64,000 nt of DNA from Cliona cf. orientalis (GCA_963930775.1 OZ005695.1:6076001-6140000); one strand, 5' to 3'. Numbered from the stretch's first letter, positions 53,201 through 64,000 are shown. A program made the numbers and translations. The notes: a model not told the origin generated them from the letters alone.

Positions 53201-54530
53201 CGTTATTTTCCGTGATCCTGTTGTTTCTGTCGTACTTTATCCGCTACCGGTATAATATTATTATGATCCTAAGTTTCTAAGCATTAATATATTATGGGCC
53301 AAGCACCTGTACATTCATATCTAGTGGGAAAGATATAACCAGCATGATTTGTGCCTTTGCTAATGAGCTAAGTATTCTAAAGTATTGTATTTCTTCTAAA
53401 AGTTTGGCATGCTAATAACGATACTGTTCAAGCTTTACCAAATTTTAGAGGTTACTGTAGTTAATTGAATACATATGATCTAATTTAACGTAAGAAATTA
53501 GCATTCTACGAATTTTCATATGCGTAGAGTGATTGACGAAAAGTGTGCATTTTCAAAATTGATTTTCAATGTGTTCTATCCGCGTGCGCATTCTATTCCC
53601 ATTTATAGCATAAACGCACGATGATCTTTGCCGAAAAAAGTAGAAACTACTTTCAATCATTCGGTAAAGGGTGCTGAATAATAATTATTATATAGAAGGA
53701 CTGAATATTTAGAAGAAATACGGTAGTTTCTATCTGTTAGATCTAGTGACGGGTAAATTTCAGGGGTACTAATTTTCATGGAAGTCAGAGAAGGCCCTCA
53801 GATCTAGAGTTAATTTTTGTGGTTTTAAATTTCGTGACAGTTATATAGCAACCCAGTCCAGGGGCATGGCACTATATAAATTGATACATGTGCTCGATCT
53901 CACTCACGACTTTCCTCGTATTGTCACAAAGCTGCATTTGGATCTGCAGAGACTAGCACAAATAGCATGAGATAGAAGAAGAATTGGTGTTGAGGATGCC
54001 ATTAGCCGGATGACAGTGGCTACTGTTGCTTGCTATTATACTGCAAACAATTAGCCGTGCTTCCACGATATTTTGGCTACGCCCATCATCTATCCACTTA
54101 CTGCATGTATAATAATATCACTATAGGCATTAAATTCTGTGGGTGGAAAATTTTATGACTGCCAACCCAACCACGAAAGTTAGCACCCCACGAAAATTAC
54201 CCGCCATACAGTATCTAATACTCTTTACTTTCTTTGCTTCTCAGACATGCCAAGTCAGTTTTGAGTTCTCTCGGAGGGGATGTGACCCACATAGCTTCTC
54301 ACTGTAGGCAGTTGGAATGGCTCTCAGAACTTGATCTGCTCAACAATACTTCACTTGTATGTTACAAATTTACCATACTATACCGGTACCATTGCATTGG
54401 TTCTTTGCTTTTTTATACACAGAGTGAGAAACTCTCCAGTGGTACCCAAAGTCTGGTCCAGTGCAGGTCAATGTTTCAGCAGTGCCAAGACTTGCATGAT
54501 GCAAAGAAAGAACATCTGACTCAACAATAA
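50299..54530 (+). CDS. HAUS2-like augmin complex subunit
   Basis: Six coding exons, 209 residues: 50299-50403, 50533-50634, 51672-51741, 53009-53141, 54245-54356, 54423-54530; phases agree. It starts MNPWSTQDSLLG; an Asn-Pro-Trp motif near the N terminus is also a feature of HAUS2. The rest is predicted helical and coiled coil: LELEIHRQLLDKDMADFIHI corresponds to the Glu/Leu-rich, Asp-Val-Val segment of HAUS2, followed by LLNHLTEVVSEKDKIVGRLQ and an N-S-L-K-I-E-A segment like HAUS2 N-L-P-I-E-A. Human HAUS2 has 235 residues. Augmin recruits gamma-tubulin for branching microtubule nucleation in the spindle. The match is weak in sequence but consistent in order, length and helicity. An ATG in another frame at 50283 was set aside because it cannot be spliced in frame. 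Confidence 0.65.
50836..51170. mobile_element. 335-bp foldback, TAGTCTCG family
   Basis: tagtctcgtgcccagccccc at the left and gggggctgggcacgagacta at the right; the arms continue (gaaagggtctggtcaaaag / ttttgaccagaccctttc). It lies in intron 2 of the HAUS2-like gene. A partial member precedes it at 50705-50790. Confidence 0.9.
51811..52190. mobile_element. 380-bp MITE with TACC(G/A)TATTTATTTGAATA ends
   Basis: Begins taccatatttatttgaatag and ends ctagtattcaaataaatacggta. Repeated tagtagccgc words occur on both arms. It lies in intron 3 of the HAUS2-like gene. Confidence 0.85.
53383..53725. mobile_element. TACCGTATTTCTTCTAAA element, fullest copy
   Basis: Left end ttgtatttcttctaaaagtt; right end tatttagaagaaatacggta. 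Interior words ttctattcccatttatagca and tttcaatcattcggtaaagg identify the family. It lies in intron 4 of the HAUS2-like gene. Confidence 0.8.
53748..54211. mobile_element. Copy related to the 37912-38530 element
   Basis: Right end gaaaattacccgccatacagta. It shares ggccttcactct-like and cccatcatctatccactt blocks with 38400-38460. The left terminus is decayed (acgggtaaatttcaggggta). Confidence 0.65.
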
Positions 54531-54571
54531 TATTAAACATGACATTGTTTCAATTCTCAGTGGCATGAACT

Positions 54572-54583
54572 TGCGCATGCGCG
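54572..54583. promoter_or_regulatory. NRF-1-like site TGCGCATGCGCG upstream of the F-box gene
   Basis: In the 108-bp gap between the HAUS2-like stop codon and the F-box gene start, about 56 bp before the ATG. Function is inferred from motif and position. Confidence 0.45.
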
Positions 54584-54638
54584 CTGGTAGTATGTAGCGG
54601 TTTATTAGTTAGTTGTGGGTGTGTCAAAAGAGCGCTAA

Positions 54639-56579
54639 ATGGCTCAGAAGCGCCCAGCGCCCACTAGGGGGAGATTTCAGCTAGTAAACGATGAGGGACC
54701 ACGACCAAAGAAGAGAAAAATCGGACGACCAAAGCTCGAGGTTGTTGGTAAGGGTGTTTTCTAACCGTGCAAATTACCCTGTGTTACTGCAAATTCAGCC
54801 CCCCAGGCTTCACTTGATGGCTTACCAGACAATATACTCTTGACAATAATGGGTTTACTGGATGTTCACTCATTGATAACCCTTTCTCGTGTTAGTCGAA
54901 GGTTTCATCACCTCCACGGAGATGAGTCTATTTGGTCAGATGTGGATCTAACTCTCAGATCGCTTGGAAGACGATTGGACACTCGAAAATTGAAGAAGAT
55001 CATCCACACCTACTTACCTTCTTCGCTATGGAGGATAAACCTTTCATCCAATTCACAGTCTATTTCATCAAAGAATGCCATTGTGACAGAAGCTCTACTG
55101 AATGACCTCTTTACCCGGTGCCCCACAATTGAAACACTCACTCTCCAAAGATGTGATCTTACTAATGTAAGCCCCACCCTAACCACCCCCTCACGAAATC
55201 AACTACTCCTTCTGTATGTATACGGCTGCACAGTTCTATTGAAAACCTATGTGCATGTTCCTCACTGAGCCTTTCAGAGGTGAATAGTCTCAGATTTTGT
55301 TGCAACTTGCATACTCAAGATATGGGAGGTTATGTCTGACTGTGCATTAGAAGTTTGAGCAAGGTAGTCCGTGAATGGCAGTCATGGCACTAGCTACAAA
55401 ATTTAAATTTGTTGTATAAAATAATTTACATTGATTTTCATCCCTGCCTGTCCCAATTTTTATATGCTGCCTCTATAAATTTTTGCTATTGCATGTGTGC
55501 AGTGGCAACTCTACCAAATATGTATGCCCCAGATTACTGCAAATACTACTCTTGCTAGTGTCTTGATGAGTAAAAATAAAAATAAAATGCCTCCTCCTGC
55601 CCCAATTTTTTGAGAAGAGGTGGATGAAAATCAAGTAAGCTATTTTTATGGCCTAATAATTATCATTATCATCAATTTATTATAATAATATTATTGCTGT
55701 TGGTCATTTATTATCACAAAGTTTCCGCTATATATTATTTTCCAGCTACATGCCATGACATATTTACCTACATTATAGTATTTCATTCCATTGATAATAG
55801 TTTGTTAGAGTCACTCATTTTTCTTGTTTGTAGTTTTCTGGTGACTGCAAACTATTCCATTCTTCTTCCCTGGAGAGCATGAGCTTAATCGAGTGTCATA
55901 CAAATGTGCAGTGGATGGAAGATATCAAACCTTCTTGGCCAAATCTACGGCATCTTTCATTTCATGAAACTGTCAAGACCAGTGACTTCGAACTGAAGTA
56001 TATTGCAGGATGCAAGGACTGGAGTACATCACTAAAGTGAGTCCTACACCACTAGTTGTGGACATGAATACATTAGATTCAACTTCGTCCTACATGCCTA
56101 AAAATTCCTTCCTGTCTGTTTGTATTCATGCGTATTATCGATCACGGACTCAAAGTCAGTCTTTCTGTATTCGTGAATCAAAATTAAGTATTCTGACCAG
56201 CATGCCTTATCCCCATGGTCCCACCCCTCGAGCTTCATAATAATTATGAAACTCGCTGGAGAGCTATAATCCAGTCCATTGTATGCTATGCTCTGTTTAT
56301 AGAGTGATTATGGATACATGTAGGGCAACAAGGAAGTAAACCCTGAGACAAAATTAGTGGATATGATAGCCACTGAAACGGGTATTACAATAATAATATT
56401 ATTATACTTGCAGGTCTTTGGTACTCCAAGGCTGCTATAGGATTACTAACACAGGAGTGCAGGCCGTGTGTAGTGATTTGAAAAGTCTGAGGGAGCTGGA
56501 TATTACAGGGTGCCCACAAGTATCTCGTGAAAGTTTGGACTTGAATGACCATTTGCAGTTGATTTGTTCTTCCTCTTAG
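54639..56579 (+). CDS. FBXL12-like F-box/LRR protein
   Basis: Four coding exons, about 281 residues: 54639-54747, 54799-55166, 55834-56036, 56414-56579; phases agree. A basic N terminus (PRPKKRKIGRPKLE, a likely nuclear signal) precedes an F-box at about residues 43-85 (LPDNILLTIMGLLDVHSL, SRVSRRFHHL, SIWSDVDLTLR). After the F-box the order DLTLR...LLNDLFTRCPTIETLTLQ follows human FBXL12 (326 residues). C-terminal leucine-rich repeats are of the cysteine-containing type (LVLQGCYRITNTGVQAVC, LRELDITGCPQ). F-box proteins bind SKP1 in SCF ubiquitin ligases and the LRRs choose substrates. Substrate unknown. It starts 108 bp after the HAUS2-like stop on the same strand. Confidence 0.8.
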
Positions 56580-57127
56580 TATTCATTGAAAGGACCAAGA
56601 CCACCAGCCAGAGATAAATATAATATTATTATTATCACTGATCTAGAACTTATAATATCAATGTAGTCATGCAGGCATGATGTTCATCACAATTATTATT
56701 CAGGAGGATCAAGTAACAACTTAGTCTCATTCCCATATGCATGCAATTCCCAATCCCACAGTATGTCTAGATCTGGGTCTGCACTGCTCTGCAGGGGACA
56801 TACGAGAACACAGCAGTGCATCGACCCTTGATAGTCATGAATATTGGCCAAAATTAATGATCAGTGGAGTAATTGGTGGCCAGGGAGCTAATATTATACA
56901 CCCATTCCTAGTTTTTTTGCATAATTATTAAATTTTTTATAACATGTACACAAACATGCATGATATAAGCAGGAGAATATACATCCTACAACACACTAAC
57001 TATTTACAAGCAAAGTATCTAGCCATGACTAAAACTGTAATAAGACAACGCACTATGTATAACTATGTAGCAAAGCACAATGTCATGCTCTGCTCTGCTG
57101 TTACTGCCAATTTTGCTGCTTTAGTTG
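56580..57127. other. Intergenic stretch between convergent genes
   Basis: AT-rich with several taataatattattat tracts; no exon, RNA gene or clear inverted-repeat element was seen. Confidence 0.5.
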
Positions 57128-60100
57128 TCAGTCCTCATCATCGTCATCGTCACAGTCTGGAGGATGATGTGCCTGATCAATATTCTCATAACCATGTGAA
57201 GTAGTACTCTAAAGTGAGGGAACGTTACAGCAATAATTATTATTTTACTTTCCGCTAGTGATGTGATTGTATATCAATCCCGTGAGGTATTCCATGTTAC
57301 TCTAAAAAAGAGTGGTGATTATACTCATCCACAATAATAATTAAGCTGACAATGTCTAAAGCTAGAGCCCATGGGCTCTCTATTGAGTAAGCAACCATGC
57401 ACCACGTGTTCCTGCTTAATAATTATTAATGCATTATTAATTTTCTTAGATCATCAATCTGAGACATAAATGGACTTCTGCATGTAACATATATACGTGG
57501 CATTGTTTCATAGAGCAATCCGGGCACATTTTGGGTCTACACAGGCTAGAGACTTCAAATTTACAGGAGAAATAATTCAAAGAGGTTGTATATAGTTGGT
57601 AATACTGTTGCAGTAGTGTCCTGAGTAAGTGACCACGAGTGCTTAGATATAACTTGCAATTTTGGCCTGCATCGGCACATACCCGGGATATAAATTGCAT
57701 ACATTTGTATAGAAGCTGCTAAATTAATTAAGCCCATGACATGAAGTGTATGGGTGCTTGTGTGGGTCACTACGGAGTGGCCTTGACTCAAAATTGGTTG
57801 TCAGTGCATTATGCTTAATTTTGTCATGGAGGGTACAATTATTATTATACTCACACTCATATTATAGAGATACATAGCAAGATCATCATCAATACTCCCT
57901 CGACGTCTCAGAGCTTTCTTTTTCTGCATCTGTAATAATATTGTCATGAAAGACAATTTTTACAGTGGATCATATACATAAAACAGTCAAATGGCCAATG
58001 AGTTTACTTTCTTCGCTGGTCGAGGTGGTAGGTGGGTAGCTTCACTGGCAGCTTTGCGTGGAAGTCTTGTGGCGGTAAGCTCTGACTCGGCCCTCTCGTA
58101 CATCTCTTCTTCTCCTGAATCATCACTGTTCTGACGACCAAACCGCATCACCTCTGACTAATATACCGTATTACAGTGAAATAATTATCCCAATCAACCC
58201 ACAGAAGATAATATAATACTAACGGTCTGCTTCCTCTGCAGTGCATTCTCCATGGGAATAAGGTCCACCATCAAATTGGTGTACTGTACTCTGTTCTCAG
58301 GATTGAAGTGACTAGATATCATGTTAGGAAGTTGTCATTAGACCACATAGTTGGATGGATGGTGATAGTGACATACCTAGTCCTCTGTAGGAGTCTCTGT
58401 TTGGAGAAGGCATTGACCCTGGCCTCTGTGTACTCCCCCTCCATGGCCAGCTTAGCAGAGGTGTGGGCAGCATGACTACCAACAACAGCAAGGTGGATGT
58501 CTATATGCACATACATGTATAACACATGTAAGTGAAGTATAAATTTATTTAAACAAGCTGTAGTGAGTCTAATGATGATTACCGTATAGCGGGAAACTTT
58601 CAAGGGAGAAAACGTTCGCAGAATGTTAAACTGATTGCATAGATGGGTGTGGCATGCCTAAACATTTCGTGGAGAAAACTTTTGTGGGTGACCATCAAAT
58701 TGCGAAATTCGTGAAGGTTTTCTCACTCGAAAGTTTCCTGCTATACAGTACGTCTTCACATAATACAAAGGAACCCTATTTTTGGTGGGATGTACATGTA
58801 GTACTAAGAAAATTTGCTGTATTTAGTGGAAGTTTCAATCGAAAACTGATCGAGTCAATAAGGCAAGTACTTTCTCTCTGAAATGATCAAAAATGGGTGT
58901 GGTTTGTGGGAATGGCTTCCAAAATCTTCACCTCTTACAGCCTCAATTGCAAGATGAGGCTACCAGATAACAAGTTCTATAGACCTCTACTTTAAGAGAG
59001 CCCCCATACCTCTTTCAGCAACCTGTCTTTCATTGGTGGTAGGTTTGGCATCTGTTATGACTCTCCTGTTCCTAGAGCCATCCTGGGCAGTGTACTCAAT
59101 CTGCAGCTGGAAGGGCAGGTGGGGCTTCCCATCTATGCTCAATGGAGGCACTTTAGCAGAAACACTAGTGGCACTTGCTTCTGCTGTGATTGTATACAAA
59201 TTATATACAATATTCATAACAGTCAGTCAAACAGAATATGCATGTAGGTTGATCTATGGAGTGATTGTATAATGTCATACAATAATATCATAGTTGTGTG
59301 ACATCTCACCTTTATCTTGATCAGTGGCAGGGGTAGCTGGACTCTTCTTGTCAGTCCTTACTCCATACTCATAGGTCAGCTCTGTGTCAGCTGTCACGTT
59401 TCCAACTGGAATAATGAGAACACTGTCTCCTGTCTCTTCAGTACGAAAATACCTGAGTATACATGTACATGCATGCATTTAAGTGATTATATAGCATCTA
59501 GTAGAGCTACGAGGATGCATAGTTGAGCGACTAAAGGTTCAAGGTCATGGCCAATGAGTATTTTACTTACTCGTGTCCCCAGGAATCCACACTTTTTGGA
59601 GGAAGCCTAGGGACAAGGCTGCATTTCACCCCCAAACTATCATATTATTATACATGTATGCCATACCAGGCCATTATTAACACAATTGTCATAATTTGTG
59701 GTTGCTATGGTTGCCTGCTTATCACATGCACTGTGGTCAGCAGAGAGTGGGTGGCCATATACACCAGGGGCGGATCCAGAGGGGGTTCGATGGGCTCGGA
59801 CGAACCCCCCTTCACTGGCATAAGAAGCAGGGGGGCTGGGGGGCTCTAGCCCCCCCCCCCCCCCATCTTGTCAGCCAAGTGGGCCTAAACCTAGGAAGTT
59901 ATTTATTCTACTAGGCCTTGACGTTACCAGATTTGTGATGTAAAGTCTACTTGACAGTCTTAGCATAATAATGGGCATGGTTAGGCGCATCGTGTGAACC
60001 AAAAAAATTTTTTGCGCGCTTTGCACGCAATTTTGTTTACAGCCCCCCTGTTCAAAAACATCTTCTTACGCCACTGCGCCTTTCTGACTAGCTGTCTATA

Positions 60101-63100
60101 GTCTCGTGAACCAGACCACTCCCTCTGTAGCCCTGGATGTATTGCATCACCAGCACTCGGAGGGAGGGTCTGGCCACTCTGGCACAGTTTTTGTGACCCA
60201 TGTTGGAATGTGAACATGACCAATCAGATTCAAGCTGGAGCAGTGATTAGAAATTTTGAATGCACCTGGAGTAGAGATCAAAGTATGGTTATCAATAGCC
60301 TCGTACCCAGGCCCTTTGATCGAGGGGGAGGAGAAAGGGGTACGAGGCTAGGTTATCAAAATTTGTAGGTGTGTGGAGTAACATCAATGCACCATCTGCA
60401 GACAGTGGTGACCACGCTACAAGCTGTTATGCCCACATCCCAGCCAGTTGCAGTCCACTGTGTCACAAAAACTAGTGGCCAGACCCTCCCTCCGCGTGCT
60501 GGTGATGCAGCGCTGTGGAGGGAGTGGTCTGGTTCACGAGACAATAGCTGTCTAGTGCTTAGCCTGTATAGTAGTGTAAAATCTAGGCTTCATAGAACCC
60601 CCCATGCCTTTAGCTAGCTACAGTACTAAAGCCTCTGTCTTTAGCTCACCTACTTGGACGTTTCTTAGTGAATATTAAATTTTGGTCGATTTGAAGTCTT
60701 GGAGCGCATCACACAAGACCTCGAACACGCAATCTAGCGAGAAATGGGCGTGGCTTAAAAATTCGCGCGCGCTTTGCGCACATGCTATGATTAGACTAAG
60801 AACCCCCCTCCTGGATCCGCCCCTGTACACTCAGCAGTTTTTCATACCAAGCTACAAACCTAGCTAGCTGTCAGCCATGTCACAGCATCCCCCTATGATG
60901 AAGATATTCAAGGGACTCCTTGTGCCTCCTTTCGTGAGCGAGGAGTGGATGGAAGAACTGAACACCTTTGAGTTAAGTCCTGATGATGTCTGGATTGTCT
61001 CCTACCCCAAGTCAGGCACTACTTGGACACAACAGATTGTTAAACTGATTCAAAATGGAGGCAAGGACGATGGCAGAAAGATTACTGATGCAATTCCCTT
61101 CGTGGACATGGTGACAAAGGACCCCACCTTCTACTATCAAGTCAATCTGCAAGAGCTTCCCTTTCCACGAGCCTTCAAGAGCCACTTCCCCTACGACCTC
61201 ATGCCCTGTGGACTACCAAGCACAAAGCCCTGCAAGTATATCTATGTAGCGAGGAACCCCAAGGATATAGCAGTGTCACTCTTTCATTTCTTAAATGCTC
61301 ATAAACTCTTTCCAGCAGATTGGAAATTCAGTGATTCTCTTTCCATGTTCATGAAAGGCGATGTTGGTTATGGAAGCTGGTTTGATCATGTGCTGGGCTG
61401 GTGGGCTCATAGGGATGACCCTAACATCCTCTTCCTCAAATATGAAGATATGCAGAAGGACCTCACTGGTTCAGTACAAAAGATTGCTACATTCATTGGA
61501 AGTACCATCAGTGAAGAACAGCTTCAAGATGTTGTCAAGCAGTGTGAATTCAAAAGCATGAAGAGCAACCCACAGGCCAACTACTCGTGGGAATCAGCTC
61601 ACCAGGCCAACCCCTTCATGAGAAAGGGAGTGGTGGGAGACTGGAAGCACCATTTCTCTGATGAGGAGTCAGCTCAATTTGACACTCTCTATGCTAAGAA
61701 AATGGAGGGAACTGGCCTAGTGTTTGACTTTTCACTCTAGTTACCTAGAATAGAATTTAATACCATTAGGCTATATATTTTGTCTTCCATGACATAGTTT
61801 CTTATTGCAATCATACAATCGCTCGACTGTACACTGTACAGCTTGGTATCATCCAGTCAATGGGTATACATGCTGTAGATAATAATTGTTGGTTTAATTA
61901 TCACCATACCACAAAAGAATGCTATTTACCTGCCCATTTAATAAAAAATTAAATGTACTGGTAAATGGGAACAAGATAGAAAGGAAGGCTACATGTATAC
62001 ACCCCAATTATGGTAGAGGCATAGATAATTATTATAGTGAGGTATAACAAGATTTCATGGACTTGTACCATGGCCACTGCGCACAGAGGTGCTAATGAAC
62101 CGTTGAATGTTGAGCCACACTCACTAATTGCACACACGCATGGTGTGGGAACTATTCGAGGGTGGGGTACCGTAATTTGCAAAAATTTTGTATTAGAAAT
62201 TTTTGTGCAACAATATTTTCGTCAATCTCAAGCACATGCCATATATTCGCTAGCTGTTTAAGTTAGTGAAAAATTTTTAACGATGAAAGGTTCACAATTT
62301 ATGGTATATTTTTTGGCCTAGGCCAGATCATCAGTGCAGGAATAATTCAAGGAAATACATGTACTATACGCACTCATGATGTACAGGAGAAATTCACTTA
62401 CAATCCACTGTGTAACACTATTCTTGTTCTGACATTTGTTGCAATGATGGGATTGGCCAGAATGCTGGAGAACTCTTTGGTGATGTTCAGAGGATCAACA
62501 ATTGTAACCTGTACAGTAGGAAACATATTAGTTGGTGTGACTATAATGAAGGCACTAAGTGCAAAATGCCTAGTGAGCTGAAATGAAAGTTGCACGCTGC
62601 ACTTCTTGGGATTGTACATGTACATGTAGTATAAATCTTGTAAGCCGCTTACATACAGCAGAGACACACACAAAATAAGTACTGTAACTGTCCTGCTGTG
62701 CTATGTGTGCTGAGTGTTAATTGGTGCTGCATAGGACGGTTGAGTAATTGACATTGTCTAAGTTTTTGGTGAAAAAAAGTAGCCTATTATATGTAGATTG
62801 TTATAGCATACTACTATTAACTACCAACTGCAGATTGTGAATGAGAACATGGTTATCAAGTTGAGAAGCACCACACATTTCCTCTTACAATTACTGTACT
62901 TGCTCTAATTATCCAAAAATAATTATTAATATCACCATTCGGCGTTGAATAGAAAGTAAATGAAGTCACTGCAGCCAATGGCTCGTTCAAGTGTAAATAG
63001 AACAGATCTGAAAAAAATGGAGAAAGCTCTAGCTAGTGCACTAGCAACAAAGAAACATCATGCAGTTGATGTCCAACTGCAAAGGTCTGGTTCGCGAGAC

Positions 63101-63852
63101 TAGTGTATACGTTCGAATGAGAAAATTTGAGATTCAGCAAGTTCAATGAATTAGGAAGGAAATAAAATAATTAAACTAGGCATTCGGGCTATTAGAATAA
63201 CTAGAGCGAGTACGGTATCTACAGCCCTAGCCTTCTTTTCTAAAAGTCTGGTTATGGGGCTACAATTATCTTTTTTGTGTACCTGTCCTCCAGTTTTATT
63301 TGATACTTGTCCCAGCTCCACAGCTTTGCAGTCAGTGCCCTTTATCCTCACCAGGGAGACGGTCACACTGAAACCAAAATAAAACAATAGCTACAGTGCA
63401 CGAGTTGGAAATTGTGCCTTACTTTTGCTCCAGAGCAATGTCACCCATGTCTTCATAAAATGACTGAGCCTTATCCTTGGTGTCTTGGGTAGCTAAGCCT
63501 GGAATAATAATTCAGTAGTCATATACATGTAGTATACTCCTGGAAATCAATGACAAATTGGGGAGGGGATTAAACTAGTATGATCAATACGCCAATTCAT
63601 ATAGATCACCAACATAATAATAATTATTGTTTTCAGAAGGTTGGTTAGGGCTAAGAATATTGGCCATGTTAGTACTTTTTGCTTACCATCAAGATTCCCC
63701 ACTCCTTTATTAGCTAGTCCATCTGTGCAGATGATGACCTGCACAGATATACACAACAAGCAGAGATAATACGTTAGGCTCTTTTCAGATTATCAAAATA
63801 CATATAATTATTAATACCTGTTGTGGGACATGTACATGCATTACATGACATT

Positions 63853-63897
<45 letters not shown>

Positions 63898-63986
63898 GTC
63901 ATACCTTTGATCCAGGAACCCTTGAAGCTATTGAGATGGATACTAAGAGAGCAGGTCCCAGAGCTGTTTGACCACCTTCCTCAAGA
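57128..63986 (-). CDS. VWA / Sec23-trunk-like protein (circularly permuted Ras-like family?), 5' part missing
   Basis: Twelve coding exons, gene continuing past the right edge: 63905-63986, 63687-63738, 63423-63498, 63283-63367, 62402-62508, 59310-59452, 59010-59183, 58377-58500, 58224-58311, 58008-58157, 57855-57929, 57128-57208. Phases agree. The visible N-terminal part is a von Willebrand A/Sec23-trunk fold: LEEGGQTALGPALLVSI, VIICTDGLANKGVG, YEDMGDIALEQ, VTVSLVRIKGTDCKAVELGQ. A beta-rich middle follows (RTEETGDSVLIIPVG, LPFQLQIEYT), then a helical part (LAMEGEYTEARVNAFSKQRL) and an acidic end (DCDDDDDED, stop). This order recalls proteins annotated as circularly permutated Ras protein 1, which join a permuted Ras domain to VWA and Sec23-like modules. 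The Ras part would lie outside the window, so that name is inference. Confidence 0.6.
57606..57776. mobile_element. Decayed TACCGTAGTGT-type MITE
   Basis: tgcagtagtgtcctgagtaa at the left and gtgtgggtcactacgg at the right. The central gtatagaagctgcta is also present at 34750-34763 and, as gtagcagcttc, at 8576-8586. It lies in the last intron of the VWA gene. Confidence 0.6.
58580..58750. mobile_element. 171-bp MITE, TACCGTATAGCGGGAAA family
   Basis: taccgtatagcgggaaactt at the left and aaagtttcctgctatacagta at the right. It lies in an intron of the VWA gene. A related single end occurs at 48180 (accgtatagcaggaaactt). Confidence 0.8.
60099..60544. mobile_element. 446-bp foldback, TAGTCTCG family, nested
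   Basis: tagtctcgtgaaccagacca at the left and gtggtctggttcacgaga at the right; the arms extend through gaggg and the ccagcac/gtgctgg words. It sits inside the 59765-60825 element and itself contains a 55-bp hairpin (60296-60350). Confidence 0.85.
60296..60350. mobile_element. 55-bp hairpin, TAGCCTCGTACC
   Basis: tagcctcgtacccaggccctt and aaggggtacgaggcta with a short loop. It is a third level of nesting. Confidence 0.75.
60877..61740 (+). CDS. Cytosolic sulfotransferase (SULT family), intronless
   Basis: Single open frame of 287 residues, full length for a cytosolic SULT (about 285-300). PAPS-binding signatures are intact: YPKSGTTW at 43-50 (5'-phosphosulfate loop), Arg126/Ser134 in ARNPKDIAVS (3'-phosphate) and RKGVVGDWKHHF at 249-260. 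The catalytic base is His103 in FKSHFP. No signal peptide or membrane segment, so it is cytosolic. These enzymes move sulfate from PAPS to hydroxyl or amine groups of small molecules; the acceptor cannot be told from sequence. The gene lies within an intron of the VWA gene (between exons ending 59452 and 62402) on the opposite strand. Lack of introns, unlike every other gene here, suggests a retrocopy or loss of introns. AATAAA-like words occur near 61941. Confidence 0.95.
   Translation: MSQHPPMMKIFKGLLVPPFVSEEWMEELNTFELSPDDVWIVSYPKSGTTWTQQIVKLIQNGGKDDGRKITDAIPFVDMVTKDPTFYYQVNLQELPFPRAFKSHFPYDLMPCGLPSTKPCKYIYVARNPKDIAVSLFHFLNAHKLFPADWKFSDSLSMFMKGDVGYGSWFDHVLGWWAHRDDPNILFLKYEDMQKDLTGSVQKIATFIGSTISEEQLQDVVKQCEFKSMKSNPQANYSWESAHQANPFMRKGVVGDWKHHFSDEESAQFDTLYAKKMEGTGLVFDFSL
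62168..62306. mobile_element. 139-bp MITE with TACCGTAATTTGC-type ends
   Basis: taccgtaatttgcaaaaatt at the left and ttcacaatttatggta at the right. It is weakly inverted inside and lies in the same intron of the VWA gene as the sulfotransferase. Confidence 0.5.
63855..63895. repeat. (AC)n microsatellite flanked by an inverted 9-mer
   Basis: About 20 AC units, preceded by tgacattgt and followed by acaatgtca. It lies in the first visible intron of the VWA gene. Confidence 0.9.
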
Positions 63987-64000
63987 CTGTGAAACAATAA

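Larger units (their letters stand above)
59765..60825. mobile_element. 1061-bp element with CAGGGGCGGATCCAG ends and TACAC direct repeats
   Basis: Left end caggggcggatccagagggg; the right end is ctggatccgcccctg preceded by acccccctc. TACAC occurs directly outside both ends (59760-59764, 60826-60830), as a target duplication would. It contains a nested foldback (60099-60544). No transposase frame. It ends 51 bp before the sulfotransferase start. Confidence 0.85.

Overview
The window is nuclear DNA of an animal. Every gene I could rebuild has GT-AG introns that keep the reading frame, and the gene set is metazoan: GABA-B-type receptor, RADIL/afadin-type junction adaptor, HAUS2-like augmin subunit, AAR2, BRIX1. 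High divergence from vertebrate proteins, AT-rich sequence and very dense short inverted-repeat elements best suit an early-branching animal, most likely a demosponge. That is inference from gene content; no species marker is present.

Layout, left to right: AAR2 (minus, 3' end lost at the left edge) shares a 216-bp promoter with a GABA-B receptor-like gene (plus, 16 exons, 7033-15719). This gene converges on a RADIL/afadin-family gene (minus, 16913-24344; a possible alternative first exon lies at 27276-27548). That exon is divergent from BRIX1 (plus, 12 exons, 27711-40863), whose introns carry a decayed hAT transposase and nested DNA elements. BRIX1 converges, with 106 bp between stop codons, on the first of two tandem DCXR-type short-chain reductases (minus, 40970-46813 and 47961-50116), which are separated by a 1001-bp TTAA-flanked element. 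A second divergent promoter leads to a HAUS2-like gene and an FBXL12-like F-box gene (both plus). These converge on a multi-exon VWA/Sec23-trunk-like gene (minus, 57128-63986, continuing past the right edge). One of its introns holds an intronless cytosolic sulfotransferase gene on the opposite strand.

The genes do not form a pathway. They are housekeeping functions (splicing, ribosome assembly, spindle, ubiquitin ligation, small-molecule metabolism) and signalling or adhesion functions packed head-to-head or tail-to-tail. The most unusual content is non-coding: over a dozen elements ending in TACCGTA or a close variant, a separate family ending in TAGTCTCG/CGAGACTA, long foldback elements, a TTAA element with one-sided motif arrays, and elements nested in elements.

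Exon boundaries were worked out by eye from splice signals, phase and protein similarity. Coordinates may be off by a base, and untranslated regions were not defined.
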